Source of the DNA: JAHEZL01 sp964406465
GTDB lineage: Bacteria; Bacteroidota; Bacteroidia; Flavobacteriales_C; GCA-002722245
Assembly (NCBI GenBank): GCA_964406465.1
Contig: CAYORT010000006.1
Coordinates: 1-64,000, forward strand
Direction: 5' to 3'
DNA: 64,000 bases
Shown here piece by piece: positions 8,338 through 14,950 of this stretch. The notes under the pieces were generated by a model. It did not search any database. It saw nothing but the letters and a program-made list of their open reading frames with translations, and was not told the origin of the DNA. Position 1 is the first letter of the stretch; every line of letters starts with the position of its first letter. A program made the position numbers and the translations under genes.

Positions 8338-8353
8338 ACATTAAACATTGAAC
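8320..8353 (+). repeat. heptad repeat, right copy of the cassette
   Basis: GCTAAC plus four heptads (GTTGAAC, TTTGAAC, ATTAAAC, ATTGAAC). It is the inverted partner of 7890-7923 (32/34). It contains the stop of the four-helix-bundle gene and ends 7 bp before the sufC ATG. Confidence 0.85.
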
Positions 8354-8360
8354 TAAATTT

Positions 8361-9116
8361 ATGTTAAAGATTAAAAACTTAAAGGCTTCCATCAACGGAA
8401 AAGAAATTTTAAAAGGTTTAAACCTTGAAGTTAAAGCAGGCGAAGTGCACGCTATTATGGGACCAAATGGTTCGGGCAAAAGTACTCTAGCTTCTGTTTT
8501 AGCAGGAAGAGAAGATTATGAAGTTACAGGAGGTTCTGTGACTTTTAATGGAAAAGATATTTTGGATTTGGCTCCTGAAGCAAGGGCTGGAGAAGGTATG
8601 TTTTTGGCTTTTCAATATCCTGTAGAAATTCCGGGTGTATCTAACATCAACTTCATCAAAACTGCGGTGAATGAGGTTCGCGAATACAACAAACTACAAC
8701 CATTAGATACCAAAGAATTCATGAAGTTGTTAAAAGAAAAACAAGCTTTAGTAGAGTTAGATGGTAAGCTAGCCAATCGTTCATTAAACGAAGGATTTAG
8801 TGGTGGCGAGAAAAAGAGAAATGAGATCTTTCAAATGGCTATGTTGAATCCAACTTTGGGTATTCTTGATGAAACCGATTCGGGTTTAGATATCGATGCC
8901 TTGAGAGTAGTAGCCAACGGAGTAAATCAATTGAAAAATAAGAACAACGCTTTTGTAGTAATCACGCACTACCAAAGATTGTTAGATTATATCGTGCCTG
9001 ATGTTGTTCATGTATTGTTCGACGGTAAAATTATTAAAACAGGCGACAAAAAATTGGCGCTTGAATTAGAGAAAAAAGGATACGATTGGCTAATTAAAGA
9101 GCCAGTAAAAAAGTAA
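8361..9116 (+). CDS. sufC: Fe-S assembly ATPase SufC
   Basis: This is an ABC-type ATPase of 251 residues with Walker A GPNGSGKST (34-42), the signature FSGGEKKRNE and Walker B LGILDETDSGLD. The EKKRNE and DETDSGLD variants are characteristic of SufC rather than of transport ABC proteins. It binds SufB and SufD and drives the conformational change that allows cluster assembly. The ATG at 8361 follows a heptad repeat and the 7-bp spacer TAAATTT. A second repeat lies between this gene and sufD. Confidence 0.97.
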   Translation: MLKIKNLKASINGKEILKGLNLEVKAGEVHAIMGPNGSGKSTLASVLAGREDYEVTGGSVTFNGKDILDLAPEARAGEGMFLAFQYPVEIPGVSNINFIKTAVNEVREYNKLQPLDTKEFMKLLKEKQALVELDGKLANRSLNEGFSGGEKKRNEIFQMAMLNPTLGILDETDSGLDIDALRVVANGVNQLKNKNNAFVVITHYQRLLDYIVPDVVHVLFDGKIIKTGDKKLALELEKKGYDWLIKEPVKK

Positions 9117-9147
9117 GCAATTGATTGATGTGTTCATGTAGTTGTAA

Positions 9148-9181
9148 GCAAACATTGAACATTGAACCTTAAACATTGAAC
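9148..9181 (+). repeat. heptad repeat, solo copy before sufD
   Basis: GCAAAC plus heptads ATTGAAC, ATTGAAC, CTTAAAC, ATTGAAC. It matches the right copy at 8320 in 30 of 34 positions and has the same orientation. It ends one base before the sufD ATG, so it occupies the ribosome landing region. The preceding 31 bp carry no clear left copy. Confidence 0.85.
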
Positions 9182-9182
9182 A

Positions 9183-10475
9183 ATGTCATTTAAATTAACC
9201 GATAAAGAGCGCTTCCTCATTAATTTTGAAGGTCAGGATTTTTCTAAAGAAGGAAAAAACTTCATCAAAGTTCGTGAGTTGGCTTTGGAATTTTTGAAGG
9301 AGTCTGAATTCCCTACTACCAAAGATGAACTGTGGAAATATACTTCGGTGAATTCTATTTTGAAAGATGAATTCAAACCACTTTCATCTATCAATAATCC
9401 AAATATTGATGCATATAAAATCCCCGGATTAGATGCTTATCACATGGTGTTTATCAACGGATTTTTCGCCCCACATTTTTCAGATGTTTTTGAAGATGAA
9501 CACGGCGAATTCATTTTGATGAACATCAATGCAGCTAAAGGTAAGTTTGCTCAATTTATGGAAACCTATTTTGGCACTTTGGCAAAAGCAAAAACTAGTG
9601 CTTTCAATGCCTTAAATGCGGCTTATTCTCAAGACGGAGTTTACTTGCATGTTACCAACGGAGTGAAGTTAGATAAGCCTGTTCACGTGATTTTCTTAAA
9701 CGAAGGTGCAAAAGTTTCTTCTCAACCAAGAAACCTTGTAGTAGTTGGTAAAAATGCCAAAGCAGAAGTGATTGTTTCTTACGATACCATTGAGACAGAA
9801 AATGCTTTAACAAACAGTATTTCTGAGTTTGTGGTGCTCGATGGAGGTAAGTTAACTGTAAATAAATTACAATACGAAAACGACAATACTTCGCATATTT
9901 CTACAGATGCTGCATATCAACAAAAGAACAGTTATTTCCACATCAACACTTTTCCTCTTTCAGGAAAATTGATTAGAAATAATTTGAACATCCAAATGGA
10001 TGGTGCCGGCGCAGAAGCACACTTGTATGCATTAAATTATTTGAGCGGAAAAGAGCATTTCGATAACCATACTTATGTTGAGCATTTGAAACCTCATTGT
10101 ACTTCAACAGAGATGTACAAAAGTGTTGTGAACGATGAAGCAACGAGTGTGTTTAACGGAAAAATTAAAGTGTACAAAGACGCTCAAAAAACTCAGGCTT
10201 TCCAATCCAATGCAAATATCATCAACGATGATACGGCTAAAGCTTACGCAAAACCCGAATTGGAAATTTATGCCGATGATGTGAAATGTAGTCATGGTAG
10301 TACAACCGGACAATTCGATAACGAAGCATTGTTCTACTTGCGTGCTCGCGGAATTAAAGAAAGTTCAGCAAAAAAATTGTTATTGCATGCTTTCGCTGCT
10401 GAAGTTTTAGACAATGTAGAAAATGGAGTGGTAAGAGAATTTATTGAAAAGAAAATAGAGAAGAAATTAAAGTAA
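9183..10475 (+). CDS. sufD: Fe-S cluster assembly protein SufD
   Basis: This 430-residue SufBD-family protein is shorter than SufB and has the SufD-type C-terminal core with KCSHGSTTGQFDNEALFYLRARGI and a terminal AFAAEVLDNV segment. SufD pairs with SufB on a SufC dimer and is needed for iron acquisition by the scaffold. The ATG at 9183 gives a normal N-terminus and follows a heptad repeat by a single base. The stop overlaps the sufS start (TAATG), so sufD and sufS are coupled while the sufC-sufD junction is repeat-spaced. Confidence 0.95.
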   Translation: MSFKLTDKERFLINFEGQDFSKEGKNFIKVRELALEFLKESEFPTTKDELWKYTSVNSILKDEFKPLSSINNPNIDAYKIPGLDAYHMVFINGFFAPHFSDVFEDEHGEFILMNINAAKGKFAQFMETYFGTLAKAKTSAFNALNAAYSQDGVYLHVTNGVKLDKPVHVIFLNEGAKVSSQPRNLVVVGKNAKAEVIVSYDTIETENALTNSISEFVVLDGGKLTVNKLQYENDNTSHISTDAAYQQKNSYFHINTFPLSGKLIRNNLNIQMDGAGAEAHLYALNYLSGKEHFDNHTYVEHLKPHCTSTEMYKSVVNDEATSVFNGKIKVYKDAQKTQAFQSNANIINDDTAKAYAKPELEIYADDVKCSHGSTTGQFDNEALFYLRARGIKESSAKKLLLHAFAAEVLDNVENGVVREFIEKKIEKKLK

Positions 10476-11671
10476 TGAAAAACGACGTTAACGAAATAAG
10501 AAAAGATTTTCCCATCCTTCACACTTCAGTGAATGGAAAGCCTTTGATTTATTTTGATAATGGAGCTTCTTCTCAAAAACCACAAAGTGTAATCGATAGT
10601 TTTTCTAGCTATTACTCTACTTTAAATGCCAATATTCACAGGGGAGTTCATACGCTGAGTCAGGAAGCCACACAAGCATATGAAGATGCACGTGTGAAAA
10701 TTCAACATTACTTTAACGCTGCACATTTAGAAGAAATAATTTTTACCAGAGGTACTACCGAAGCAATCAATTTGGTGGCGCACTCTTTTGTGAAAAAAGG
10801 AGATGAGGTGATTATTTCTGCTGCAGAGCATCATTCTAATATTGTTCCTTGGCAATTGGCCGAATGCAAATTGCAAGTAGTTGCCATTAGCGATAAAGGC
10901 GAACTTGACATGGAGGACTTTAAAAAGAAGCTCTCTAACAACACCAAATTGGTTTCTATTACGCATGTGTCAAACACCTTGGGATCGATCAATCCAGTGA
11001 AGGAAATTGTTCGATTGGCTCATGAAAAAGGAGTGAAGGTTTTGTTGGATGGCGCACAAGCTGTTCCTCATATGAAAGTGGATGTGCAAGATTTAGATTG
11101 CGATTTCTACGCTTTCTCTGCTCATAAAATGTTTGGTCCTACGGGTGTAGGAGCACTCTACGGAAAAAAAGAATTATTAAACGCCATGCCTCCTTATCAA
11201 GGTGGCGGCGATATGATAAAATCGGTATCGTTTGAAAAAACAACCTATAACGATTTGCCACACAAGTTTGAAGCAGGAACTCCTGCCATCGCAGAGGGTA
11301 TTGCTTTTGGTGCAGCCATAGATTATTTAAATACGATTGATTGGAATTGGGCTGCACAGCATGAGCACGATTTGTTGGCTTATGCTACAGATGAAATTCA
11401 AAAAATAGAAGGCGTAAAAATTATTGGTGAAGCGAAAGAAAAAGCCGGAGTGATTTCTTTTGTGGTGGAAGGCGCCCATCATTATGATATTGGTACTTTG
11501 CTGGATCAAATGGGAATTGCCATTCGCACAGGCCACCACTGCACAGAGCCATTGATGAAGCGATTCAACATTAGCGGAACAGCGCGTGCGTCGTTCGCTT
11601 TTTACAATACCAAAGAAGAGGTTAAAATATTTATTGATGCTTTAGCAAGAAGCTTAAGAATGCTTCGCTAA
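10475..11671 (+). CDS. sufS: cysteine desulfurase SufS
   Basis: The 398-residue group II cysteine desulfurase takes sulfur from L-cysteine as a persulfide. Visible residues are the PLP-binding Lys218 in FSAHKMFGPTG and the catalytic Cys356 in RTGHHCTEPLM, with AEHHSN at the cofactor-stacking His. It passes persulfide to SufE, encoded next. The start overlaps the sufD stop. The TAA stop (11669-11671) lies within the first 6 bp of a heptad repeat. Confidence 0.97.
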   Translation: MKNDVNEIRKDFPILHTSVNGKPLIYFDNGASSQKPQSVIDSFSSYYSTLNANIHRGVHTLSQEATQAYEDARVKIQHYFNAAHLEEIIFTRGTTEAINLVAHSFVKKGDEVIISAAEHHSNIVPWQLAECKLQVVAISDKGELDMEDFKKKLSNNTKLVSITHVSNTLGSINPVKEIVRLAHEKGVKVLLDGAQAVPHMKVDVQDLDCDFYAFSAHKMFGPTGVGALYGKKELLNAMPPYQGGGDMIKSVSFEKTTYNDLPHKFEAGTPAIAEGIAFGAAIDYLNTIDWNWAAQHEHDLLAYATDEIQKIEGVKIIGEAKEKAGVISFVVEGAHHYDIGTLLDQMGIAIRTGHHCTEPLMKRFNISGTARASFAFYNTKEEVKIFIDALARSLRMLR

Positions 11672-11700
11672 CATTGAACTTTAAACATTGAACATTGAAC
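11667..11700 (+). repeat. heptad repeat at the sufS-sufE junction
   Basis: GCTAAC plus ATTGAAC, TTTAAAC, ATTGAAC, ATTGAAC, matching the copy at 8320 in 31 of 34 positions. The TAA inside GCTAAC is the sufS stop, and the TTG of the last heptad (11695) is the only plausible standard start for sufE. The repeat therefore contributes to both genes. Confidence 0.85.
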
Positions 11701-12123
11701 ACGATTGCCGCAAACGAAAAGGAAATCATTGAAGACTTCGATTTGTTTTCCGATTGGGAAGACAAATACGAGTATATCATTTCTTTGGGAAAAGAATTGC
11801 CTTTGATTAAAGACGAATACAAAACCGATGATTATTTGGTGCGTGGCTGTCAGAGTAGAGTTTGGTTGCATGCCGAAAAGCAAGGTGAAAATATTGTATT
11901 CACAGCAGATAGTGATGCTATTATTACCAAAGGAATTATTGCTTTATTGGTGAGAGTTTTATCTAATCAACCAGCCGCTGAAGTAGCGAAAAGCGATTTA
12001 GATTTCATCAATAAAATCGGATTGAAAGATCATCTTTCTCCCAATCGCAGCAATGGTTTGGTGAGCATGATACAAAAAATGAAAACGTATGCCCTCGCTT
12101 TTAGCTCGGGGGTTCAAAGTTAA
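11695..12123 (+). CDS. sufE: cysteine desulfuration protein SufE
   Basis: This 142-residue SufE accepts persulfide from SufS on Cys52 in LVRGCQSRVWL and activates the desulfurase. The N-terminal EKEIIEDFDLFSDWEDKYEYII matches the family. No ATG exists at the right place. The TTG at 11695, inside the upstream heptad repeat, gives a natural length, and the alternative is a non-standard ATT at 11704. This suggests that repeat insertion or drift removed the original ATG. The TAA stop lies inside the next repeat (12112-12145). Confidence 0.92.
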   Translation: MNTIAANEKEIIEDFDLFSDWEDKYEYIISLGKELPLIKDEYKTDDYLVRGCQSRVWLHAEKQGENIVFTADSDAIITKGIIALLVRVLSNQPAAEVAKSDLDFINKIGLKDHLSPNRSNGLVSMIQKMKTYALAFSSGVQS

Positions 12124-12177
12124 ACGTTCAATGTTCAAAGTCAGCTAACATTGATCTTTGAACATTGAACATTGAAC
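12112..12177. repeat. palindromic gene-less heptad-repeat pair (left plus right copy)
   Basis: A left copy (12112-12145, 28/34 to consensus) and a right copy (12144-12177) are fused head to head and share the GC at 12144-12145. This gives a 66-bp imperfect palindrome centred on AGCT. It looks like the IVS-like cassette with its gene removed. It contains the sufE stop and ends 8 bp before the SufT-like ATG, with the same TAAATTT-type spacer seen before sufC. Confidence 0.8.
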
Positions 12178-12185
12178 TAAATTTT

Positions 12186-12497
12186 ATGGAAAAGAAAGAA
12201 CTAGAAAATAAAATTGTGTCGGTTTTGAAAACCGTTTACGATCCAGAGATTCCGGTAGATATTTACGAATTGGGATTGATTTACGAAATCAGAATTTCCG
12301 ATGATTTTGAAGTTAAAATTATCATGACTTTAACTTCGCCTAATTGCCCGGCTGCAGAATCAATGCCAGCAGAAGTAGAAACAAAAATCAAAGGAATTGA
12401 GGAAGTGAAAGGATTTAGTTTAGACATTGTTTTCGACCCACCTTGGGATAAATTTATGATGAGTGAAGAGGCACAAATTGAATTGGGAATGATTTAA
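12186..12497 (+). CDS. sufT: SufT/DUF59 (MIP18/PaaD-like) Fe-S maturation factor
   Basis: I choose the ATG at 12186, which gives 103 residues beginning MEKKELENKIVSVLKTVYDPEIP. The upstream in-frame TTG at 12165 lies in the repeat. The protein is a single MIP18-family (DUF59) domain with DPEIPVDIYELGLIY and the conserved Cys in TSPNCPAAESMP, and it ends with DPPWDKFMMSEEA. In Bacteroidota suf operons such proteins help maturation or delivery of Fe-S clusters to targets. It is bounded by heptad repeats on both sides. Confidence 0.9.
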   Translation: MEKKELENKIVSVLKTVYDPEIPVDIYELGLIYEIRISDDFEVKIIMTLTSPNCPAAESMPAEVETKIKGIEEVKGFSLDIVFDPPWDKFMMSEEAQIELGMI

Positions 12498-12501
12498 TTT
12501 G

Positions 12502-12535
12502 TTTCAATGTTTAATGTTCAAAGTTCAATGTTAGC
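12502..12535 (-). repeat. heptad repeat at the sufT-DUF2480 junction
   Basis: A left-type copy that matches the left consensus at 33 of 34 positions. It begins 5 bp after the SufT-like stop and ends 3 bp before the GTG start of the DUF2480 gene. It is inverted relative to the copies at 12144, 11667, 9148 and 8320, so stems with any of them are possible in the mRNA. Confidence 0.85.
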
Positions 12536-12538
12536 AAA

Positions 12539-13042
12539 GTGGAAGAAATTAAAAATAAAGTTGGCGAAAGTGGTTTAATACAACTCGACTTGCAGGATTT
12601 TATTCCGAAGGGAGAGCGTGTAGTACTTGATTTAAAAGACTTTTTGTACGAAGGTGTGATGTTGCGCGAAAAAGATTTTCGCGATAAAATTGCCTCTACC
12701 GATTGGAGTCAGTATCAAGGAAAATTTGTGGCCTTAACAAACACAGCAGATGCCATTATTCCTTTATGGTCTTACATGCTTTTGTCATCAGCACTTCAAC
12801 CATATGCTAAAGTTTTAATTAGAGGAAACAAGTCGCATTTAGAAGGCGCGTTGTTGCGCATCGCCATCGAATCTATCAACGCCGAAGAGTATCGTGATGC
12901 AAGAGTTATTGTGAAAGGTTGTGGCAAAATTCCTATTCCCGAATCGGCTTATATGGGTATTACCTTAAAACTTCAACCTGTTGTGAAAAGCTTAATGTTT
13001 GGTGAGGCTTGTAGCACTGTGCCGGTGTTTAAGAAGAGATAG
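12539..13042 (+). CDS. DUF2480 family protein, last gene of the suf operon
   Basis: The 167-residue protein starts with GTG at 12539 (MEEIKNKVGESGLIQLDL). It has the pattern LDLKDFLYEGVMLREKDFRDKI, WSQYQGKFVALTNTADAI and a C-terminal GEACSTVPVFKKR. I recognise this as the DUF2480 family, found in Bacteroidota near suf genes. Its conserved Cys and its position suggest an accessory role in Fe-S assembly, but no function is established. It ends 2 bp before a convergent hypothetical gene. Confidence 0.8.
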   Translation: MEEIKNKVGESGLIQLDLQDFIPKGERVVLDLKDFLYEGVMLREKDFRDKIASTDWSQYQGKFVALTNTADAIIPLWSYMLLSSALQPYAKVLIRGNKSHLEGALLRIAIESINAEEYRDARVIVKGCGKIPIPESAYMGITLKLQPVVKSLMFGEACSTVPVFKKR

Positions 13043-13044
13043 AT

Positions 13045-13488
13045 TTATTTCAAATTCTTAGCTAGTTCATCAAACTCTTTCTTGTTTTTATATAGTTCAA
13101 AAATTCGTTTGAAAGTAAGCGAATGTATTTTTTTAATTTCTCTGTTTGCAAGTAAGTGATTACTGTAGATTTTGCAATTACATCTCGGACATTTTACCTT
13201 GTAGTAAATAAGTTCAAAATCCCCATCAGCCAGGGAACCAATCATTTTTTTGATTGTTCCCCCTCTGGTATCATCATTCTCTTCTTGAAGCCTATTGTTT
13301 TTTTCCAGAACAGCGAATACGATTTGCTGAATCTCATAATTATAATTTGTATACCAGTTATAGAAGCGAAACTCCCTATTTTTGTAGTCAATATAAAGAT
13401 TCACATTTTTTGGAACATCATAGAAAATTGGAACTTCAAAACCTTTCCAACAAATTAAACATCGTGCTTTAGATACTGTGATTTCCAT
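13045..13488 (-). CDS. hypothetical protein with two CxxC zinc-ribbon knuckles
   Basis: The 147-residue cytosolic protein has CLIC at residues 10-13 and CPRC plus a further Cys (KVKCPRCNCKI) near residue 100, spaced like the two halves of a zinc ribbon. Between them is a Tyr/Asn-rich region (FRFYNWYTNYNYE) and a charged helix, and the C-terminus is helical and Lys-rich. I do not recognise the family. A perfect promoter lies just upstream, which supports a real gene. It is convergent with the suf operon. Confidence 0.65.
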   Translation of the reverse strand: MEITVSKARCLICWKGFEVPIFYDVPKNVNLYIDYKNREFRFYNWYTNYNYEIQQIVFAVLEKNNRLQEENDDTRGGTIKKMIGSLADGDFELIYYKVKCPRCNCKIYSNHLLANREIKKIHSLTFKRIFELYKNKKEFDELAKNLK

Positions 13489-13504
13489 CTTTTTTGAGTT
13501 CTTT

Positions 13505-13535
13505 CAAATTTAGTAATCCTTGCTACGTCCGCAAA
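13505..13535 (-). promoter_or_regulatory. promoter of the zinc-ribbon hypothetical gene
   Basis: On the minus strand TTTG (13535-13532), a 19-bp spacer and TAAATTTG (13512-13505) match the Bacteroidota consensus exactly. The ATG is 17 bp downstream. Confidence 0.7.
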
Positions 13536-13582
13536 AAGAAATTACTTGTTAGAATTTAATTACCTTCGATGAAAGCACTACC

Positions 13583-13720
13583 ATGATTGAATATGTACCA
13601 TATCTTTTTCCTTTCTTTTTTGTAGGAATGTGGATTGTTGTAAGCTTTGCAATTTCTCAGTTTGCGTGGGCTCGACTGGCAAAGAAGTTCAAGCTGCAAG
13701 AAAGCCCCTGCCTCGGTTAG
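13583..13720 (+). pseudogene. 45-codon membrane-protein stub, probably a truncated gene
   Basis: The ATG at 13583 opens a 45-residue frame (MIEYVPYLFPFFFVGMWIVV, then SFAISQFAWARLAKKFKLQE) with one clear transmembrane helix followed by a basic stretch. That is a typical start of a longer membrane protein. The frame ends at a TAG at 13718, exactly where an inverted-repeat element begins, and nothing downstream continues it. I read it as the 5' remnant of a gene cut off by the element. A genuine small membrane protein is the alternative. Confidence 0.45.
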
Positions 13721-13843
13721 GCTGCATTTTCTTTTGCCTAAGCGATTTCTGTGCTCTCTAAGCCTTTGGCTTTCACTTTTGAAATAGAAACGAGGCGAAG
13801 CCTCTATCATGGCAAGACCGCTTAGCGAAAAGAAAATGCACGC
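13721..13843. repeat. inverted-repeat element, about 120 bp
   Basis: The ends 13721-13744 and 13820-13843 are inverted repeats matching at about 20 of 24 positions (core TGCATTTTCTTTT). Inside there is a short perfect hairpin (GAGGC-GAA-GCCTC, 13792-13804). The element is non-coding and resembles a MITE. The rest of the 13489-13982 gap holds only the gene stub and the promoter of the minus-strand gene. Confidence 0.6.
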
Positions 13844-13982
13844 TAAGCGGAGCTGTGATAAAAGGATTTTTATTCTTCCTGCCATATTTTCTTCTCCTTG
13901 TTTTCAGCGTTCACAAAATAATTTCCGAAATAAATAGTTACCTATTTGGGATTCGGACATTAACTCAAACAAATACTTACTT

Positions 13983-14909
13983 ATGAAAGCACACAATTAC
14001 TTTTTTGTGGTACTACTTTTTTCGTGTTTTACCGCATGTATCTCTGTTTATCAAAGCACTGAAATTAGCACTCAAAAATCGTTTATTCCTGCAGGTAAAA
14101 ACATGAACGTTTGTAAAGAGTTATTGGGAAAAGTGGTGATATATTCCATTTTTGTTGATACAAAACAAGCATTGCCTTGGACCGAATTTGACATTACTTC
14201 CACGCAAGATTCTATAGCTAGAGCAGCCGATTGGTTGATGGCCGAAGCTAAAAAGAGAAAGATTGATTTGGATATTCAATTGGCGTATCACGAAAATAAA
14301 AATGTGATGCCTATCGCCATGAATTTGCCTAAATCATCTTTGTGTCATGTGATGAGCACACCTCGCTCAAAAAGTGGTAAACACATCATTGATAGCTGGT
14401 CGAATAAAATAGCTAAACAGGCCGGAATGAGCTTACCAAAAGATACTTCAAGAGTGATTAAAACAAAAAATGTGATAAGCGAAAGAGAACGCTTGGTGGC
14501 TAAGTTGCGCGATATTTACAAGACCGACAATGTGGTGATTTTGTATTTCGTGAACAATTATTTCAAAGAGGAGTTGTCGGTGAGTTTGTACACTAACACA
14601 AGTCTTTTTACTGAATTTAGTATCATAAGCTTTAAGAACCCTGCTGTAATTGCACATGAAGTTTTGCATCTTTTTGGCGCTACAGATCTTTATCCTATTG
14701 CTGTAAAAAGTCGCAAAGGCTATAGTTACGCCTACGACTATGAAACGTTAAACAAAGATTTTCCAAATGAGATTATGTATGTGCAACATAAGCAAATCAA
14801 CAAATTGATGATATCGCCAATTACAGAATATTTGGTAGGTTGGTCGAAGTCCTTAGACAATTGTTATTCGCGATTGCTCTACTCAAATTATAAACCATTA
14901 GAGTATTAA
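13983..14909 (+). CDS. metzincin-like zinc metalloprotease, predicted lipoprotein
   Basis: The 308-residue protein has an N-terminal signal with a plausible lipobox (CFTAC, Cys19). The extended zinc motif HEVLHLFGATD spans residues 225-235, giving His225, the catalytic Glu226, His229 and Asp235 as the third ligand. HExxHxxGxxD is a variant of the metzincin motif HExxHxxGxxH. The preceding strand and loop resemble archaemetzincin/matrixin folds, but I cannot assign a family. It is probably anchored in the envelope. The following gene is a transglutaminase-like protein 41 bp away, in the same direction. Confidence 0.7.
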   Translation: MKAHNYFFVVLLFSCFTACISVYQSTEISTQKSFIPAGKNMNVCKELLGKVVIYSIFVDTKQALPWTEFDITSTQDSIARAADWLMAEAKKRKIDLDIQLAYHENKNVMPIAMNLPKSSLCHVMSTPRSKSGKHIIDSWSNKIAKQAGMSLPKDTSRVIKTKNVISERERLVAKLRDIYKTDNVVILYFVNNYFKEELSVSLYTNTSLFTEFSIISFKNPAVIAHEVLHLFGATDLYPIAVKSRKGYSYAYDYETLNKDFPNEIMYVQHKQINKLMISPITEYLVGWSKSLDNCYSRLLYSNYKPLEY

Positions 14910-14911
14910 TT

Positions 14912-14919
14912 TATATTTG
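14912..14919 (+). promoter_or_regulatory. possible -7 promoter element before the transglutaminase-like gene
   Basis: TATATTTG fits TAnnTTTG exactly and lies 31 bp before the ATG. No TTTG is present 19 bp upstream, so the call is weak. Confidence 0.35.
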
Positions 14920-14950
14920 CGCTAAGCCTTAAGCAAAATATTTTTCTCTA

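Larger units (their letters stand above)
7890..8353 (+). mobile_element. IVS-like cassette: four-helix-bundle gene bounded by 34-bp inverted repeats
   Basis: A 464-bp unit lies between sufB and sufC. Its ends, 7890-7923 and 8320-8353, are 34-bp inverted repeats that match at 32 of 34 positions. The only gene inside is the S23/IVP-type ORF 7933-8337, whose last five codons and stop lie in the right repeat. Known IVS elements in 23S rRNA genes carry the same protein family between complementary ends. The cassette has no transposase. In the operon mRNA the ends would form a long stem enclosing the gene. Calling it mobile is an inference. Confidence 0.65.

Noticed and set aside
7890..12535. CRISPR array reading of the heptad repeats
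   Set aside because: Copies are in both orientations and separated by whole genes, without uniform spacers. No cas gene is present.
13556..13885. 109-residue minus-strand open frame
   Set aside because: It runs through the inverted-repeat element and antisense to the membrane stub, has no promoter or recognisable domain, and its composition follows the repeat.
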